Assembly (NCBI GenBank): GCA_018287875.1 | Contig: JAGVVL010000002.1 | Coordinates: 7,812,001-7,876,000, forward strand | Length of the DNA: 64,000 nt | Source of the DNA: Nigrospora sphaerica | Lineage: Eukaryota; Ascomycota; Sordariomycetes; Amphisphaeriales; Apiosporaceae | Direction of reading: 5' to 3' | Shown: positions 42,878 through 54,678 of the stretch, piece by piece | Layout: each line of letters starts with the position of its first letter | Position numbering within the stretch: the first letter of the stretch is position 1 | Translations under genes and position numbers: made by a program | The notes under the pieces: generated by a model | The model's input: the letters and a program-made list of their open reading frames with translations, nothing else | Databases searched by the model: none | Told to the model about the DNA's origin: nothing

Positions 42878-45204
42878 CTACTCGCGCCGGGGACGGCAGG
42901 GGCAGACCTTTTCCGCAATGGCGTAGACGGCCGCTTGCAAGTGCGCGTCGGGGATGATGGGCATGATGCTAGCGTCGACGACGCGCAGGTTGTGGGTTCC
43001 GTAGACGCGGAGCGACGGGTCGACGACGCCGCCCTTCTCGCGCGGCATCATTGCGGCCGTACCGCAGAAGTGGTACTCGGTCAGGAGGACGCCGCTGATG
43101 TTGTTGTTCAGCGCCGTGCGGTTCAGCACGTCCTCGGGCCCGAAGCCCTGGGGGAAAAGGGGCTTCAACTCGGCCATGGCCTCCGTCTGAAGCAGCCGGA
43201 TGTTGAGCTCGAAGGCGCGCATCAGGACCTCGGCGTCAAAGGGGTGCGAGTGGTACCGAGGGTCAATGACGGGGCTGGCGTCGTTGATGATGTTGGCTGA
43301 GGCTGCGTGCACGGTGCCCCGCGACAAGGGGAGGATATTGGCGACGCCGAGATTGCCCCAGGACGCAGGCATGAGCTCGTACACGGCGGCCTCGCTACTT
43401 GCCAGCATCGAGGTGACGAGTTTCTGCTGCTCGGCGTAGCCGGCCAGAAGCGTCTCGTCGTAGCTTGACGGCAAGTACTGGTGGGCGAAATAGCTGGCCT
43501 GCGAGAGATGGCCTTCCACCTCGGTTTCGTTCATTACCCAACTGAGAGCCGGGAACGCGACGGCATTGATCATGGGGGCAGTCATGGGTCCTATATTGGC
43601 GTGTCAGGAAGTCGCAGGTCAGCACAGAGGGCTGGTTGACTATGGCGTACCCGTACGGTTGCGAAGATATTCGTCTAGTGCGGCAGCTCGGAGTTCACTG
43701 TCCTCATTAATCTGCCTTCCAGTGACGAGGCCTTCGACCGTAACTGCGTATTTTCAGCCTCTGTGGCTCGGTAGGTGGCAATATTGGGTCACTCACAGTC
43801 GTATACGACCTGAGCCATGGGGTGGTCTTGAAGATTTCTTCCTACCCCTGGCAATTCAACCGCCACCTCGACGCCAAGGTCGCGAAGCACCTCGGAGGGA
43901 CCAATTCCCGAAACCTGCATCAAGACTGGCGAGGAGAGGGCGCCAGCGGATAGAATGACCTCCTTTTTACAATGCACCGTGGCATTCTTGCTCTTGGCAT
44001 CGGCGGCATACTGCAGACAAGGGCATGCTTAGCAGACGGGAGGAGCAACATGATGCAGCAGAAAGGTTAACGAACCTCTACCCCCGTCATCCAAATCCCG
44101 CTTGCTTGATCCGTCCCACCCGGTTTCGGTGGGTAGGCCGGCTGTTCGGCATGCAAAAGGCGAGTGACAGTGTGGCCGTTTAAGAGATGGAGGTTGGGCC
44201 TGGACATGACGGGGTCATAATATGCCGTACGCGCATCGAAGCGTGATTGGTTTTTTGCGTTCATCGAAGCGGGTATAATAGATGTGCCCACGGCGAGACC
44301 ATCGTTAAGGTCGCCGTCGACAGGATAACCAAGCTTTCTCATGCCGTCAAGGAAATTCTCTGCCCCGTTTGTCCATGTGTTAGCATCGCCCCTCGCGGGT
44401 TAGGGGGAAGGGGGTTTACTACTGACCATATTGGGGGTACAGGTACACAGGGTAGGAAACAGCCACTGGTCCCTCGTCGCCGTGTACCGTGGTATCCGGG
44501 TAAATACTGAGTTGTCGCTTTGCCGTTTCGTTGACGTTGATATGGTAGGTCTCGGACTACAGCGGACAGTGAGTAGAGAGCCGAGATCAGGAGCGTCAGC
44601 CATAACGTACTTTTTCAAAGTAGGTGAGAAGGTCGGCCCATCCCCAGTCAGAATTCCCAAGTGCTTTCCAAGCTTCAAAAATCCTCCTCGACCCTCTCGT
44701 CCAGCACATGCCGTTGATTATGCTGCCGCCGCCCACGGCCCTTCCTTGAACAAACTGTATAGTCTTGTTTTGGAGGGCGTTTTGCGGGGTAGTCTTGAAA
44801 TTCCAACTGTACGGGCCCGGATCGCCAAACCCAACTCTTCCCGGGACGACGACGTCTACAGGGCGATTATCCCTAGCAATCGCGGGCGGTCAGTCCAAAC
44901 TATTCTCGTCGTCGAGACCGGCGATGGGGAACTGACAGTGGACCGGCTTCGATGATCAACACGGTTACTGCACATGACATGTCAGGTTTGTGAACGGGTC
45001 AAACATGAACAAGGGAGACGGCAAACCATTGGGGTCCTCGGTTAGACGGTTGGCTATCGTCAGCCCGGCGACACCCCCGCCAACCACGATATAGTCGTAG
45101 ACCTCGTCCACTGCCTGTCGGATAGTGGCATGGCCAATGGGGACACATTGTACAAAGACGAGAAGGCAGGCCGCCACGAGCTGCAGTTGGTGATGGATCT
45201 TCAT
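42878..45204 (-). CDS. Secreted GMC oxidoreductase (FAD; aryl-alcohol/choline-type)
   Basis: Eight exons, 45204-45027, 44967-44937 (31 nt), 44872-44611, 44556-44427, 44359-44076, 44010-43797, 43743-43651 and 43590-42878, join in frame for 634 aa. A signal peptide covers residues 1-26 (MKIHHQLQLVAACLLVFVQC). The FAD-binding motif YDYIVVGGGVAGLTIANRL lies at 36-54, then VTVLIIEAG. Further GMC marks are FVQGRAVGGGSIINGMCWTR and KKEVILSAGALSSPVLMQVS. Near the C-terminus TEYHFCGTAAMM gives the catalytic His at about 571 and PDAHLQAAVYAIAEK a second active-site His at about 614. Several Asn-X-Thr/Ser sites fit secretion. The enzyme oxidises an alcohol with FAD and makes H2O2 or passes electrons on; substrate cannot be told. 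It lies next to an amidase pseudogene. Confidence 0.9.
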
Positions 45205-45802
45205 TATGGCGATTGAAATGCCAAGCCTGTTTAAAGAGAGGGACGGACGAAAAGAACGGGTGAGGGGGGGGGAAAGAGTGGAAGGTATGCGTGTGCAAAC
45301 GCGGGTAGAGGCCCTAAGGACCAGTGGGAGGCGAAGAAGACAAGGGGAAAAAACCAACACCAAACAGGCGGACACGACGAGGGGTATATGCTCGCTAATA
45401 CTGACAATGAAGCATCTCCAGGCTTCGGTCGGTATATAGAAATGAGGCCAATTGGGATAGCGACGTATCACGCACACAGCCGCAACGGGAACAAGCATGA
45501 AGCTGGCAAAACGCGCCGTCGGAGAAGCCGGAGAACGAAGGTGTGTATATCTCTGGTGGCCCGCTGTTGCCTGTCGTCCCCTAACCCTTGGAAACCAATC
45601 AATCTCGCATATGGTCACAGCATCCAAACAATCGGGTCCCTGGCGCGGTAGACTCGCCCAGGCACGCGAACCGGCCCTTATGCTGATGTAGCGACGCCGT
45701 CTCATCACGTCCTTGGTTCGCCGCCCGCGTAGGGATCCCTCGCCGGAGAACTAGGCCTACCATCGTCGTCGGTGCCCATGGGTATTGTGATCATCGGGTA
45801 GC
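45205..45802. other. Intergenic region
   Basis: Promoter of the GMC gene. No gene recognised. Confidence 0.45.
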
Positions 45803-47573
45803 CTAATCCGTCAATACCTTGACAAAGGCCGGATAAAGGCAATTCAAGGCGTTTCCACCTGCTTTCGCTGCTATCTGCATGGCTACCCCGCCGTCTGCTT
45901 GGATAGGAACGAGTAGGCTGTCGAGCATCTCGCCATCAGAGCAAAGTGCTTGGTCGATGCCCTCTTCCCTCGAGGTTCGGCGTATGTAAGCAAGAGCCGA
46001 GCGGTGTATGCCGTCCGTAATGCCCCTGGAATTGGCGCTTTGGTCGAAACTGTCTTGCCCCGTTGGCCACCGGGTGAGTCAGTGGTACGCCGCCTTCGAC
46101 CGAAGTGTGTCTGATGTTGTAGTCTACGACATCCTCCAGAGACGTAATTTCGTTAGGGTTCGCATCTAGGGCGCTAAGATACTGTCCCAACTCGTTGTAA
46201 AATTCCACCTTGACTACTCTGAACTCCACTGTTCAGGATGCCCCTTCTTGGACGGATAGTCCCTACACAGAATCAGCGGACTGGACTAGAAGTCATCCCA
46301 TTGGAGGCTAGCTACCAGTCCCAAGGTCCATCCACAGGGACGAGAATTTCCGCACTGGGAACGTTGCAGGGGTCAAGAGCGGTTGCACCGGCATCCCGGA
46401 TCTGTTGCAGCAAACACCAGACAGCATCGTACTGCAACTTTTTTCGCATCGCTATGAGCCGCCTTCTCCCAGACTCGTTTCCATGGAAGGCCGAATTTGG
46501 CCCCTGCGAGGACTTCCTTCTCGGAAACGCGAGCGGCATAGAGGCCGGGACTCGCCATACTCGAACCGGAGCAGATGGCATCCAATGCGGGAGCGGCATC
46601 CTCGACAGTGTGACCAAAGGTTCCTACCACGTCGAAATGGTGAGACTCGGGGATGATGCCTTCGCAGGAGGTCAGGCCTAAGGTGGGTTTGATGCCAACC
46701 ACGCCATTTCGATCAGCTGGCAATATGGCCTGGGCCATCTCGGGATTCGACCGCACGAGTTGGCCATGGACCTGCACTGGAATCTGTCTCCGTGCCAAAA
46801 CTGAAGGGGCACATATTCGTCGCAACAGCAATGGCAGAACCAAAGCTCGATCCGCCAGCGCTCTCTGCTGAGTTGAACGCATTTCGGCTTTGGCCACCGC
46901 GACTCGAATACCCTTCGGCACTATTCAGGGTTAGACGTAGCTTCCAAGAGAGCAGGAAAGGCTGCGCCGACTAATACGTGGCCCTCATGGACGCCCATTC
47001 CGACATATTGGCGTGGCCCAGCAAGACGGCACCGGCGTTGCGGAGGAGGCGAACGGCATGGGCATCACGGGGGACTTCGGCACCAATCAACACCACGGTC
47101 GTGGGTTAGGCGAAGCGTGCGTGTTGGCTTTGAATATACGAGGGACTGACTGGACGAACCGGCCGTAGTCTGCATCCGGTCATCAGTAGCCATGTTCTTG
47201 GGGTCCCACGACGCTTTAGCGACGCCAGTCGGCAACAAACTTAGCCAGCTCGGACTCGCAAACACGTACGTCCTTCACAAGGAAAGGTATGCCGTGGAGA
47301 GGACCCCGCACGGTGCTCTGCTGCCTTTCTTGTCTGTTGCCACCGCTGTGCTCAGGGCATCAGGGTTGGTCTCGACCACGGCGCTGCAATACGGAGCGGC
47401 TGCGGCGTTAGCAGGCAGGCTCCTGCAGTGACGGCACCATATTTTACCAACCGGAGACGGCTATTGAGGACTTGGATACGAGCGAGGTAGCATGAGGTCA
47501 AGTCCCAGGAAGAGAAAGCGCCCTTTCCGAGCCACTGCTGCAGCTGTTTGATATGTCTCAGTCGGCGGCACAA
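45803..47573 (-). pseudogene. Amidase-signature enzyme, frameshifted pseudogene
   Basis: Pieces of one amidase follow each other on the minus strand in changing frames. From about 47550: LQQWLGKGAFSSWDLTSCYL, VETNPDAL, LHGIPFLVKD, NMATDDRMQTTAG, EVPRDAHAVRLLRNAGAVLL, then AGGSSFGSAIAVATNMCPFS with the Ser of the Ser-cisSer-Lys triad, RNGVVGIKPTLGLTS, KFGLPWKRVWEKA, KLQYDAVWCLLQQIRDAGAT, EFRVVKVEFYNELGQYLSAL and finally SFDQSANSRGITDGI ... PAFVKVLTD with a stop at 45803. Introns explain some joins (CTAAC-containing 46.9 kb intron), but single-base shifts remain near 47280, 46447 (an A6 run), 46240 and 46070. Family members hydrolyse amides such as acetamide or fatty-acid amides; this copy should be dead unless the shifts are sequencing errors. 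Confidence 0.75.
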
Positions 47574-48311
47574 CTTTGCGGGGGTTCGTGGCTGACGTTG
47601 GACTGCTTGGCTCTATTAACCTAAAACTCACCTAGCATACTTGAGGAACTCGAACACAGTCACGTACCGGGCAAAGCACACGACCGTTCCGATGCGTTCT
47701 CTTTGGCATCCACTGCTGGATGTCCCCGAGAAATCGTACCATGATGTGCGTCTTTCATTGCATGCACAAGCGGGCAAAAGGAAAGACTACCCGTCCTCCC
47801 TCCAGGCCCCACAACCTTGATAGTGGGAAAAAGTCGTTGCTTTTGATGTCACCGCCTCCACAAGCCCGGGCTAGGAAGTATGCCCGCTTTGCCGATACCC
47901 GCTACTTCGTTAAGTAACCGTGTAGGTCGGTGTGTGCCTGGAAAGCCCCCCCCCCAAGCCCGCCTTGCGCCGAGCAGTGATCCACCGCAAGGGTTTTTAT
48001 CTGCTCTTATCGAGAAAGCTTGAATCACGGCGCTTTGTGTGAAGGTCGGCCCGGACTGACGAGAACAGTCATAGTTGGGTGGACTGTCTGTTATCAGATC
48101 CTGGGGAAAGCCCCCTCGCTCCGTACCCTCGAGTTGCCTTGACCTGCTGTCCCATGTCTTAGAGACCCAATATCTACTTCCATCCAATCTATCCAAATCC
48201 GTCCCCTCCGTTTCATCGCTTCCACCCGGACATCCCATCCCGGGCTGTCACTTCGCAACGCCTACACCTCGTCCCGCATAGCTTGGTGAGGCGCAAAATG
48301 TACATGGCGAT
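47574..48311. other. Divergent intergenic region
   Basis: Between the amidase relic and NAGS. A run of C (about 47946-47956) is present. A short uORF lies at the NAGS end. No gene recognised. Confidence 0.45.
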
Positions 48312-48315
48312 ATGA
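48298..48315 (+). promoter_or_regulatory. Short uORF overlapping the NAGS start
   Basis: ATG at 48298 opens a five-codon frame (Met-Tyr-Met-Ala-Ile) ending at TGA 48313-48315, which overlaps the proposed NAGS ATG at 48312-48314 (ATATGA). This arrangement can couple termination and reinitiation. It depends on the proposed first exon and on where transcription starts. Confidence 0.4.
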
Positions 48316-50496
48316 CCTTCCGCACGACTGCCCTCAAGAAGGCTAGTTCAAGCTTTCATGTGAGTGAGAGAAGCGTGTCTTGCCCACCACCTCACATACC
48401 TACCTCCTTCCCCTTCGTGTGTGGACGTGAACCCGACGCTGCGTAAACCACACGAAGCGACCCCACCGCCCAAAGCTGATTACTTCGCCCCTTTGCCTCC
48501 GACAGAAGCCCGTCGCCAAGGACTTCAGGCACAGCCTGTCCCATTCCGCTAGTCATGGCTCCCCCGTGGCAGCGCCGCCGCCGGCACCGCTGTACAGTGG
48601 CAAGATCAGGTCGTCGGTAGCGGCCAGATCCCCCTTTGCCTCCATTTCCGAAGCGCAGAAGCAGAAGAAGAGGGAGGACCGAGTAAGCAAGCCTCCGTGT
48701 CTATTGCAGCATTGGCCGTACGTGGCTCACACGCCCTGCAGGACTTCGTCGTTTCCGTCTTAGAGACGTCCATCACCAAGCGTGATGCCCGCGCTTACAT
48801 CACCAAGTTTGTTCCCCTTCTCGAGAGGAAGGGGGCTGCCAGCTTCAAACAGCAGGCCGTGCAGTCCGGGACCAACGGACTGGCCACGCCGAATGACCCC
48901 CCCCCGGCGGAAGCCGGGGCATCGGGCGAGGAGCCGCTGATGGTGGCTCTGGTCAAGTTCCGAGCACCCCATGAGGTCGACAACGCGACGCTCCTCGGCG
49001 TGGCCAAAACGCTCAGCCAGCTCAAGAAACTTGGCCTACTGAGCATCGTCGTGGTGGACGGTGACGGCATCGTCGGAAGCGCCAAGCACATCCGACACAC
49101 GGTCACGTCGCAGGCCGCTCGTATCGCAGCCGCGATAGATGAGTTTGACGACACGGACGCCCGTATCATCGACTACAATTTGATCACGATCGGCAACCCT
49201 GTAGGCAAGGGCACGTCGCCATACGTGTCGGAGGACCTCTTCGTCAGCAACTCGGCCAATCTTCTAGGGTCCTTGCGACAGGACCGCATTTGTGTCATTC
49301 CGTCCATCGGCTGCACAGAAAACTCGTGCACCATGAGGACTGTCGATGCGAACGACGTGGTGCTGGCCCTGACCAGGCAGCTTTCGGGCATGCGCTTCGT
49401 CGGCCAGCCGGACGAGGGCGATCATATCCGCAGGCGGCTGAGCGCGTCCGAAGTCTACCGGCTCATCATCCTGGATCCGCTGGGAGGCATCCCCGCCAGG
49501 AACCGTGCCACGGGACGTTATATGTTCCTCAACTTGGAACAGGAGTACGAGGAAGTCACCAAACACCTGTCCGGACCGGAATCGGGCTTGTCGCAGGCCG
49601 ACGGCCAACAGCACCTGCGCAATGCCCAGCTTGCCCGCAAGGCCCTGTCCCTCCTGCCCCCGACATCGTCGGCCATCATCACGACCCCCCACGACGCTGC
49701 CAATCAAAGACAACCGGGGGAAGAGGATACGGCATGGCTCGATGTCGCAACGCGGCGAAAACTGAACCCGCTCCTCCACAATCTTCTTTCCGACAAGCCA
49801 GCGCTTTCATCCTCGCTACCGCCTGGGAGACTTACACCCGTCGTGTCACCCAGCGGTGCGCCGCAACGGGGGTCACTCACGACTTTGGCCAAGCGTGGCA
49901 TGCCTTTGACCATCTTTCCGGACCCGCGCATCACGCCCTGGAGACCGCCTCAGCCCGGAGAGCGGCGGTTCAGTCTCACGGACCCATGCGCCGACCTCGG
50001 ACGGCTGGTGCACTTGATCAATGATTCCTTTGGCCGGAAGCTGGACGTGGACCACTACCTGAAACGAGTGGACAAGAACATTGCAGGCATCATCATCGCG
50101 GGCGAATATGAAGGCTGCGCTATCCTGACGTGGGAGAAGCCGTTCGGCAACAATGGTCCCGAGGATAATGAGCCGTCGAGAATGGTGCCCTACCTGGATA
50201 AGTTTGCCGTCTTGAGGAAAAGCCAGGGCGCGGGGGGCGTAGCCGATATCGTCTTCAACGCGATGGTGAGGGACTGCTTTCCCGAAGGCGTCTGCTGGCG
50301 GAGCCGGAAGGACAACCCGGTGAACAAGTGGTACTTTGAGAGGTCCCGAGGAACTGTCAAGCTGGACGGAATGAACTGGACCATGTTCTGGACCACACCC
50401 GAACTGTCCCTGGACCGGCAGAAGTACATGGATTACGAGAGCGTCTGTCGCGGCGTGGAGCCGTCGTGGGCGGACAAGAAGCACATTGTAGACTAA
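48312..50496 (+). CDS. ARG2: Mitochondrial N-acetylglutamate synthase
   Basis: Exons 48312-48359, 48506-48682 and 48742-50496 encode 659 aa (Neurospora name arg-14). The short first exon was found by eye: MTFRTTALKKASSSFH, a good mitochondrial presequence, with a GTGAGT donor and a pyrimidine-rich acceptor, joining to KPVAKDFRHSLSHSASHGSP. The next join gives KREDRDFVVSVLETSITKRD, typical of fungal NAGS. The body has the kinase-like domain (HEVDNATLLGVAKTLSQLKK, LRQDRICVIPSIGC, EVYRLIILDPLGGIPA) and the C-terminal acetyltransferase domain (KRVDKNIAGIIIAGEYEGCA, then YLDKFAVLRKSQGAGGVAD, and KDNPVNKWYFERSRG). It makes N-acetylglutamate from acetyl-CoA and glutamate, the first step of ornithine/arginine synthesis. 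Exon 1 is less certain than the rest. Confidence 0.9.
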
Positions 50497-52302
50497 GCAT
50501 CAATAGATGTGAGACGCTGCAGGCATGATTCCTGTCACTCGGCTTCGGACTGCATTCCACGGGTTTGCGACGGCAACCCCGCACCACTGGTTCTCACGGA
50601 TGGCGCGCCTTGGGCCGCCGCCGGGTAGACGAGTCGTCGACCTCTAGGACGATCGATGGCACAACTCAGGCTAAGAGCTGAGGACCGGGGTGGGCCAGGC
50701 TCCTCGCTTTTCGCAAAGCCGTAATCGGCGTCGCTCTCGGATCCCATACCACCCTTCCGAATCAGGGAACAAGATTTTTGCCTCAGTTGCCACCCGTTAG
50801 GTCCGACTACTGTGTAGATAGGTAAATTACCTGCGGCCGTGGCGTGCTTTGCCGGTTGGCAACAGACAAACGTGGACCGGGCGGTCGAATGACGGAGTCG
50901 CCATGGCCGTCCCCCAGGTGAATGGGTTTTCAGCACTGGGATTCCAACCGGGAACGCTATCGCGGGGTGGCCATGGAATTCCATCCACGACTGCCCAGGT
51001 GGGGTCAGGCTTTTTCTTTTTTGTCGATAAGGCTGAAGCACGCCGGGGGTGCTGGTAGCGGCTGGAGATGCTGGGCAAGCCGGCTTTTGTCATGCGACTA
51101 GCAACAGCGTGTGTGGAGGTTGTCGTCGGGCAGAATTCGAGGAGAAGCCGGGCCCCTTGGTTGGCACTGGGTATCCGGGGGGAGACGGAGGAGAGAAGAG
51201 GTGTGGGTGAGGTGGTTGGGCTGCTCTAGATCATGGCATCGTCAGCGTCGAAGTTTCGTGTGCACGCATCTTGGCCACACGGATAGAAGCGGCTCGAAGG
51301 CACGATGCGAACCGCCACGTCGCGCCGAGACAGAGTTTGCGATGGGATTCCTCGCATCAGACGAACAACAGCCGAGCGCGGCCCTGAACTGACCCCCGAG
51401 CAGACAGCAGCCAAGACCGGAACCCAGCGCGGCCAGCCATGGGGAATATAGATCTGTAGTCATTCGCCCATTACTTGTAGTCATAACTGTACACAGTGGT
51501 CATGGCCCTGGCCCGATGATCACATAAGAGCGGGACTATTATGGCATAGCGAAAATCTCGTCCTCTTGGGTGTGGAACCGAAGATCCATCCATTCATGGA
51601 TGCTCAAGGCTCTCAGTGCCAACAGGTAGGTACATGCCGTACCTCTCCAGAGGCCGGCAGGCCCCCCCGTCCCCAGTGTCTGGACAGCCCATCAGCATGG
51701 AATCCAGAGGCGGATGGGAGAGCCCAGGACGGCGGAGCCACGCCAGCGCCGGAGGAAGAGCCAGCTAGAGAACCCGCCAGCCAACCAACCCACCAACCAA
51801 GCAGCCCATGCGACCTCACATCCCACTCCCGCCTTTGTACCTCTGGTCGTTGTCCTCTTTGCGCTGGGCCCTTTGCCTACGCGCTGGGCCCCCCGGAGCG
51901 CAGCTGGCAGAGTGGCAGCGCAACTGGATTGGAAAGTTCTGGATTGTTCAGGCAGGCCCCTGGGCCCCGAATCCGAGTCGACGCCAGGGGCGTGACGCTA
52001 GAGGAGGGGAACCCAGGAGCAACCAGATCTTCGCAAAGCGGCAGCCTCACCCCCCACCACCCGACCAGCACATTTTTGTTCGCATCTAAGAAACTGCCCG
52101 CCCAACGACGCCCGCGACCGCTGCAGTCTATTTTTTTTCTATCCCACCTTCCCTACCCAATCCCCCCCCCCCGATCACCACCCACGATTCCCTCAACCAG
52201 CCAGTGCGTGCGCCATCTTCCAGCAGCAGCACCCACCGCAGCAGCAGCACCAGCAGCACCTTTCGACCACTCCCTTGCCTATATACCCCTCACAAAGCCA
52301 AG
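50497..52302. other. Intergenic region and HSP88 promoter/leader
   Basis: Between the same-strand genes NAGS and HSP88. No gene recognised. It includes a heat-shock-element-like array at 51932-51949 and a CAG/CAC-rich leader (52216-52260) ending in a pyrimidine-rich stretch. Confidence 0.5.
51932..51949. promoter_or_regulatory. Heat-shock-element-like array upstream of HSP88
   Basis: Four alternating 5-bp units appear in phase: GAA, TTC, GAT (one mismatch to GAA), TTC, each separated by two bases. HSF1 binds such nGAAnnTTCn arrays. The array lies about 355 bp upstream of the ATG of a heat-shock chaperone gene, so it is a good candidate for its heat induction. Confidence 0.55.
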
Positions 52303-54678
52303 ATGAGTGTCGTCGGCGTAGATTTCGGTACCCTCAACACCGTGATTGCTGTCGCAAGAAACCGGGGTGTTGATGTCGTGAGTATTCCCCTCTTCCGCGT
52401 CCCGCCCCGGGCTGCCCCGCGTGCCGTTTCATGACGGTGTCGATGCTGACCACGGCCTCGTGCCCGCGTGCAGATTTCCAATGAAGTCTCCAACCGTGCT
52501 ACTCCGTAAGTCCCTCGCGCGGTTTCGTGTGCTCGCGATACTCACGAAACGCCGCCCCCCGGCTGCGCGCGCGCCCAGGCTAACGTCGCCTCCAGTTCCC
52601 TCGTAGGATTCGGCCCCAAGTGCCGTTACCTGGGTGAGCCTGCCAAGACCCAGGAGATCTCCAACCTCAAGAACACCGTCAGCTCCCTGAAGCGGTTAGT
52701 CGGCCGAAGCCTCAACGACCCGGACGTCCAGATCGAGCAGCAATATGTCTCGGCACCGCTCGTGGACTGCGGCGGCCAGGTCGGCGCCGAGGTCAACTTC
52801 CAGGGCAAGAAGCAGACCTTCAACGCCACCGAGATGGTTGCCATGTTCCTGAGCAAGATCCGGTCGACGGCTTCCAACGAGCTGAAGCTGCCCGTGAATG
52901 ACATCGTTATGAGCGTGCCCGTCTGGTTCACCGACGTCCAGCGCAGAGCCCTTGTCGACGCCGCCGACATCGCCGGCCTGAAGATGCTGCGTCTGATGAA
53001 CGACACCACCGCCGCCGCTCTGGGTTACGGCATCACCAAGCTGGACCTGCCCGCCCCCGAGGAGAAGCCCCGCCGTGTCGCTTTCGTCGACATCGGCCAC
53101 AGCAACTACACGGCCTCTATTGTCGAGTTCAAGAAGGGTGAGCTCGCCGTCAAGTCGACCGCCTACGACCGCCACTTCGGTGGCCGTGACTTCAACTTGG
53201 CCCTCGTCAACCACTTCCAGAAGGAATTCAAGACCAAGTACGGTATTGACATCACGACCAACCCCAAGGCCATGGTCCGTGTCGACGCCGCGTGCGAGAA
53301 GCTCAAGAAGGTCCTCTCGGCCAACCAGCAGGCCCCCATTAACATCGAGTCTCTCATGGACGACGTTGACGTTAGTGCCATGATCACCCGCCAGGACTTT
53401 GAGGCTCTCGTCGAGCCCCTCCTGGCGCGTGCCACCGTTCCCCTGGAGCAGGCCCTCGCTGAGGCCAATATGACGATTGAGGATATTGACTTCGTCGAGC
53501 TGGTCGGCGGCTGCACCCGTGTGCCGACGCTCAAGGAGCGCATCCAGAGCTTCTTCGGCAAGCAGCTGTCCTTCACGCTGAACCAGGACGAGGCCATTGC
53601 CCGTGGCTGTGCCTTCAGCTGCGCCATTCTGTCGCCCGTCTTCAAGGTCCGCGACTTCGCCGTCCAGGACATCTGCACCTACCCCATTGAGTTCACCTGG
53701 GAGAAGGACCAGGACATCCCCGACGAGGACACCAGCCTCACCGTCTTCCAGAAGGGCAATGTGCTGCCCTCGACCAAGATTTTGACCTTTTACCGCAAGC
53801 AGCCCTTTGACCTGGAGGCCCGCTACGCCAAGCCGGAGCTGCTCCCCGGTAAAATGCAGCCTTTCATTGGTCGCTTCTCGGTCAAGGGCGTCAAGGCCGA
53901 CCCCAAGACCGAGTTCATGATCTGCAAATTGAAGGCGCGTGTGAACATCCACGGTATCCTCAACGTCGAGAGCGGTTACTACGTCGAGGACCAGGAGGTC
54001 GAGGAGGAGATCAAGGAGGAGGGTGAGAACAAGGACGGCGAGGCCATGGACACCGACGATAAGAAGGAGTCGAAGCCCAAGACGCGCAAGGTCAAGAAGC
54101 AGGTGCGCAAGGGCGACCTCCCCATCGTCGCCGGCAAGACGCTGTCTCTGGACGATGCGGGCCGGAACGCCGCCACGGAGAAGGAGGCCGCCATGCTCAT
54201 GGAGGACAAGCTCGTCGCCGACACGGAGGAGAAGAAGAACGAGCTCGAGGCCTACATTTACGACATGCGGAACAAGATCGATGAGCAGTACGCCGATCTG
54301 GCCAGCGAAGAGGAGAAGGACAAGATCCGCGCCAAGTTGACCGAGTCCGAGGTAAGAACCCGCGCCCAAAAAGAGATCCTTGTGTTTTGGGTCCCGGAAG
54401 ACTGACATGTTGGCCTGCAGGACTGGCTGTACGAGGAGGGTGACGACACCACCAAGGCCGTCTACGTGGCCAAGATGGACGAGATCCGGGCTCTGGTCGG
54501 CCCCATCTCGCAGCGGTACTTCGACAAGGTGGAGTCTGAGCGCCAGGAGGTGCAGGCCAAGCTGGACGCCGAGGCGGCCCAGAAGAAGGCGGCCGAGGAG
54601 GAGAAGAAGTCGTCAGAACCGACTAAGGACGAGGTGATGACCGACGCCGAGGCGCCTCAAACCGAGGCCAAGGAGTAG
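52303..54678 (+). CDS. hsp88: HSP88, Hsp110/Sse1-type chaperone
   Basis: Exons 52303-52377, 52474-52505, 52596-54351 and 54421-54678 give 706 aa, almost the length of Neurospora HSP88. The start MSVVGVDFGTLNTVIAVARN is the nucleotide-binding phosphate loop. Other marks are VAFVDIGHSNYTASIVEF, FVELVGGCTRVPTLKERIQ and QDEAIARGCAFSCAILSP. An acidic loop of the Hsp110 type (VEEEIKEEGENKDGEAMDTD) interrupts the C-terminal half, and the tail is Lys/Glu/Ala-rich (KDEVMTDAEAPQTEAKE). Hsp110 proteins act as nucleotide-exchange factors for Hsp70 and hold unfolded proteins in the cytosol, supporting disaggregation. An HSE-like array lies upstream. Confidence 0.97.

Noticed and set aside
42878..47573. 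A metabolic gene cluster made of the GMC oxidoreductase and amidase
   Set aside because: Only two adjacent enzymes, one of them dead, with no backbone synthase, regulator or transporter nearby.
52696..54408. 570-codon open frame antisense to HSP88
   Set aside because: It mirrors the HSP88 exon in a strand with strong third-position GC bias, has Leu/Glu/Val-rich repetitive sequence and no domain.
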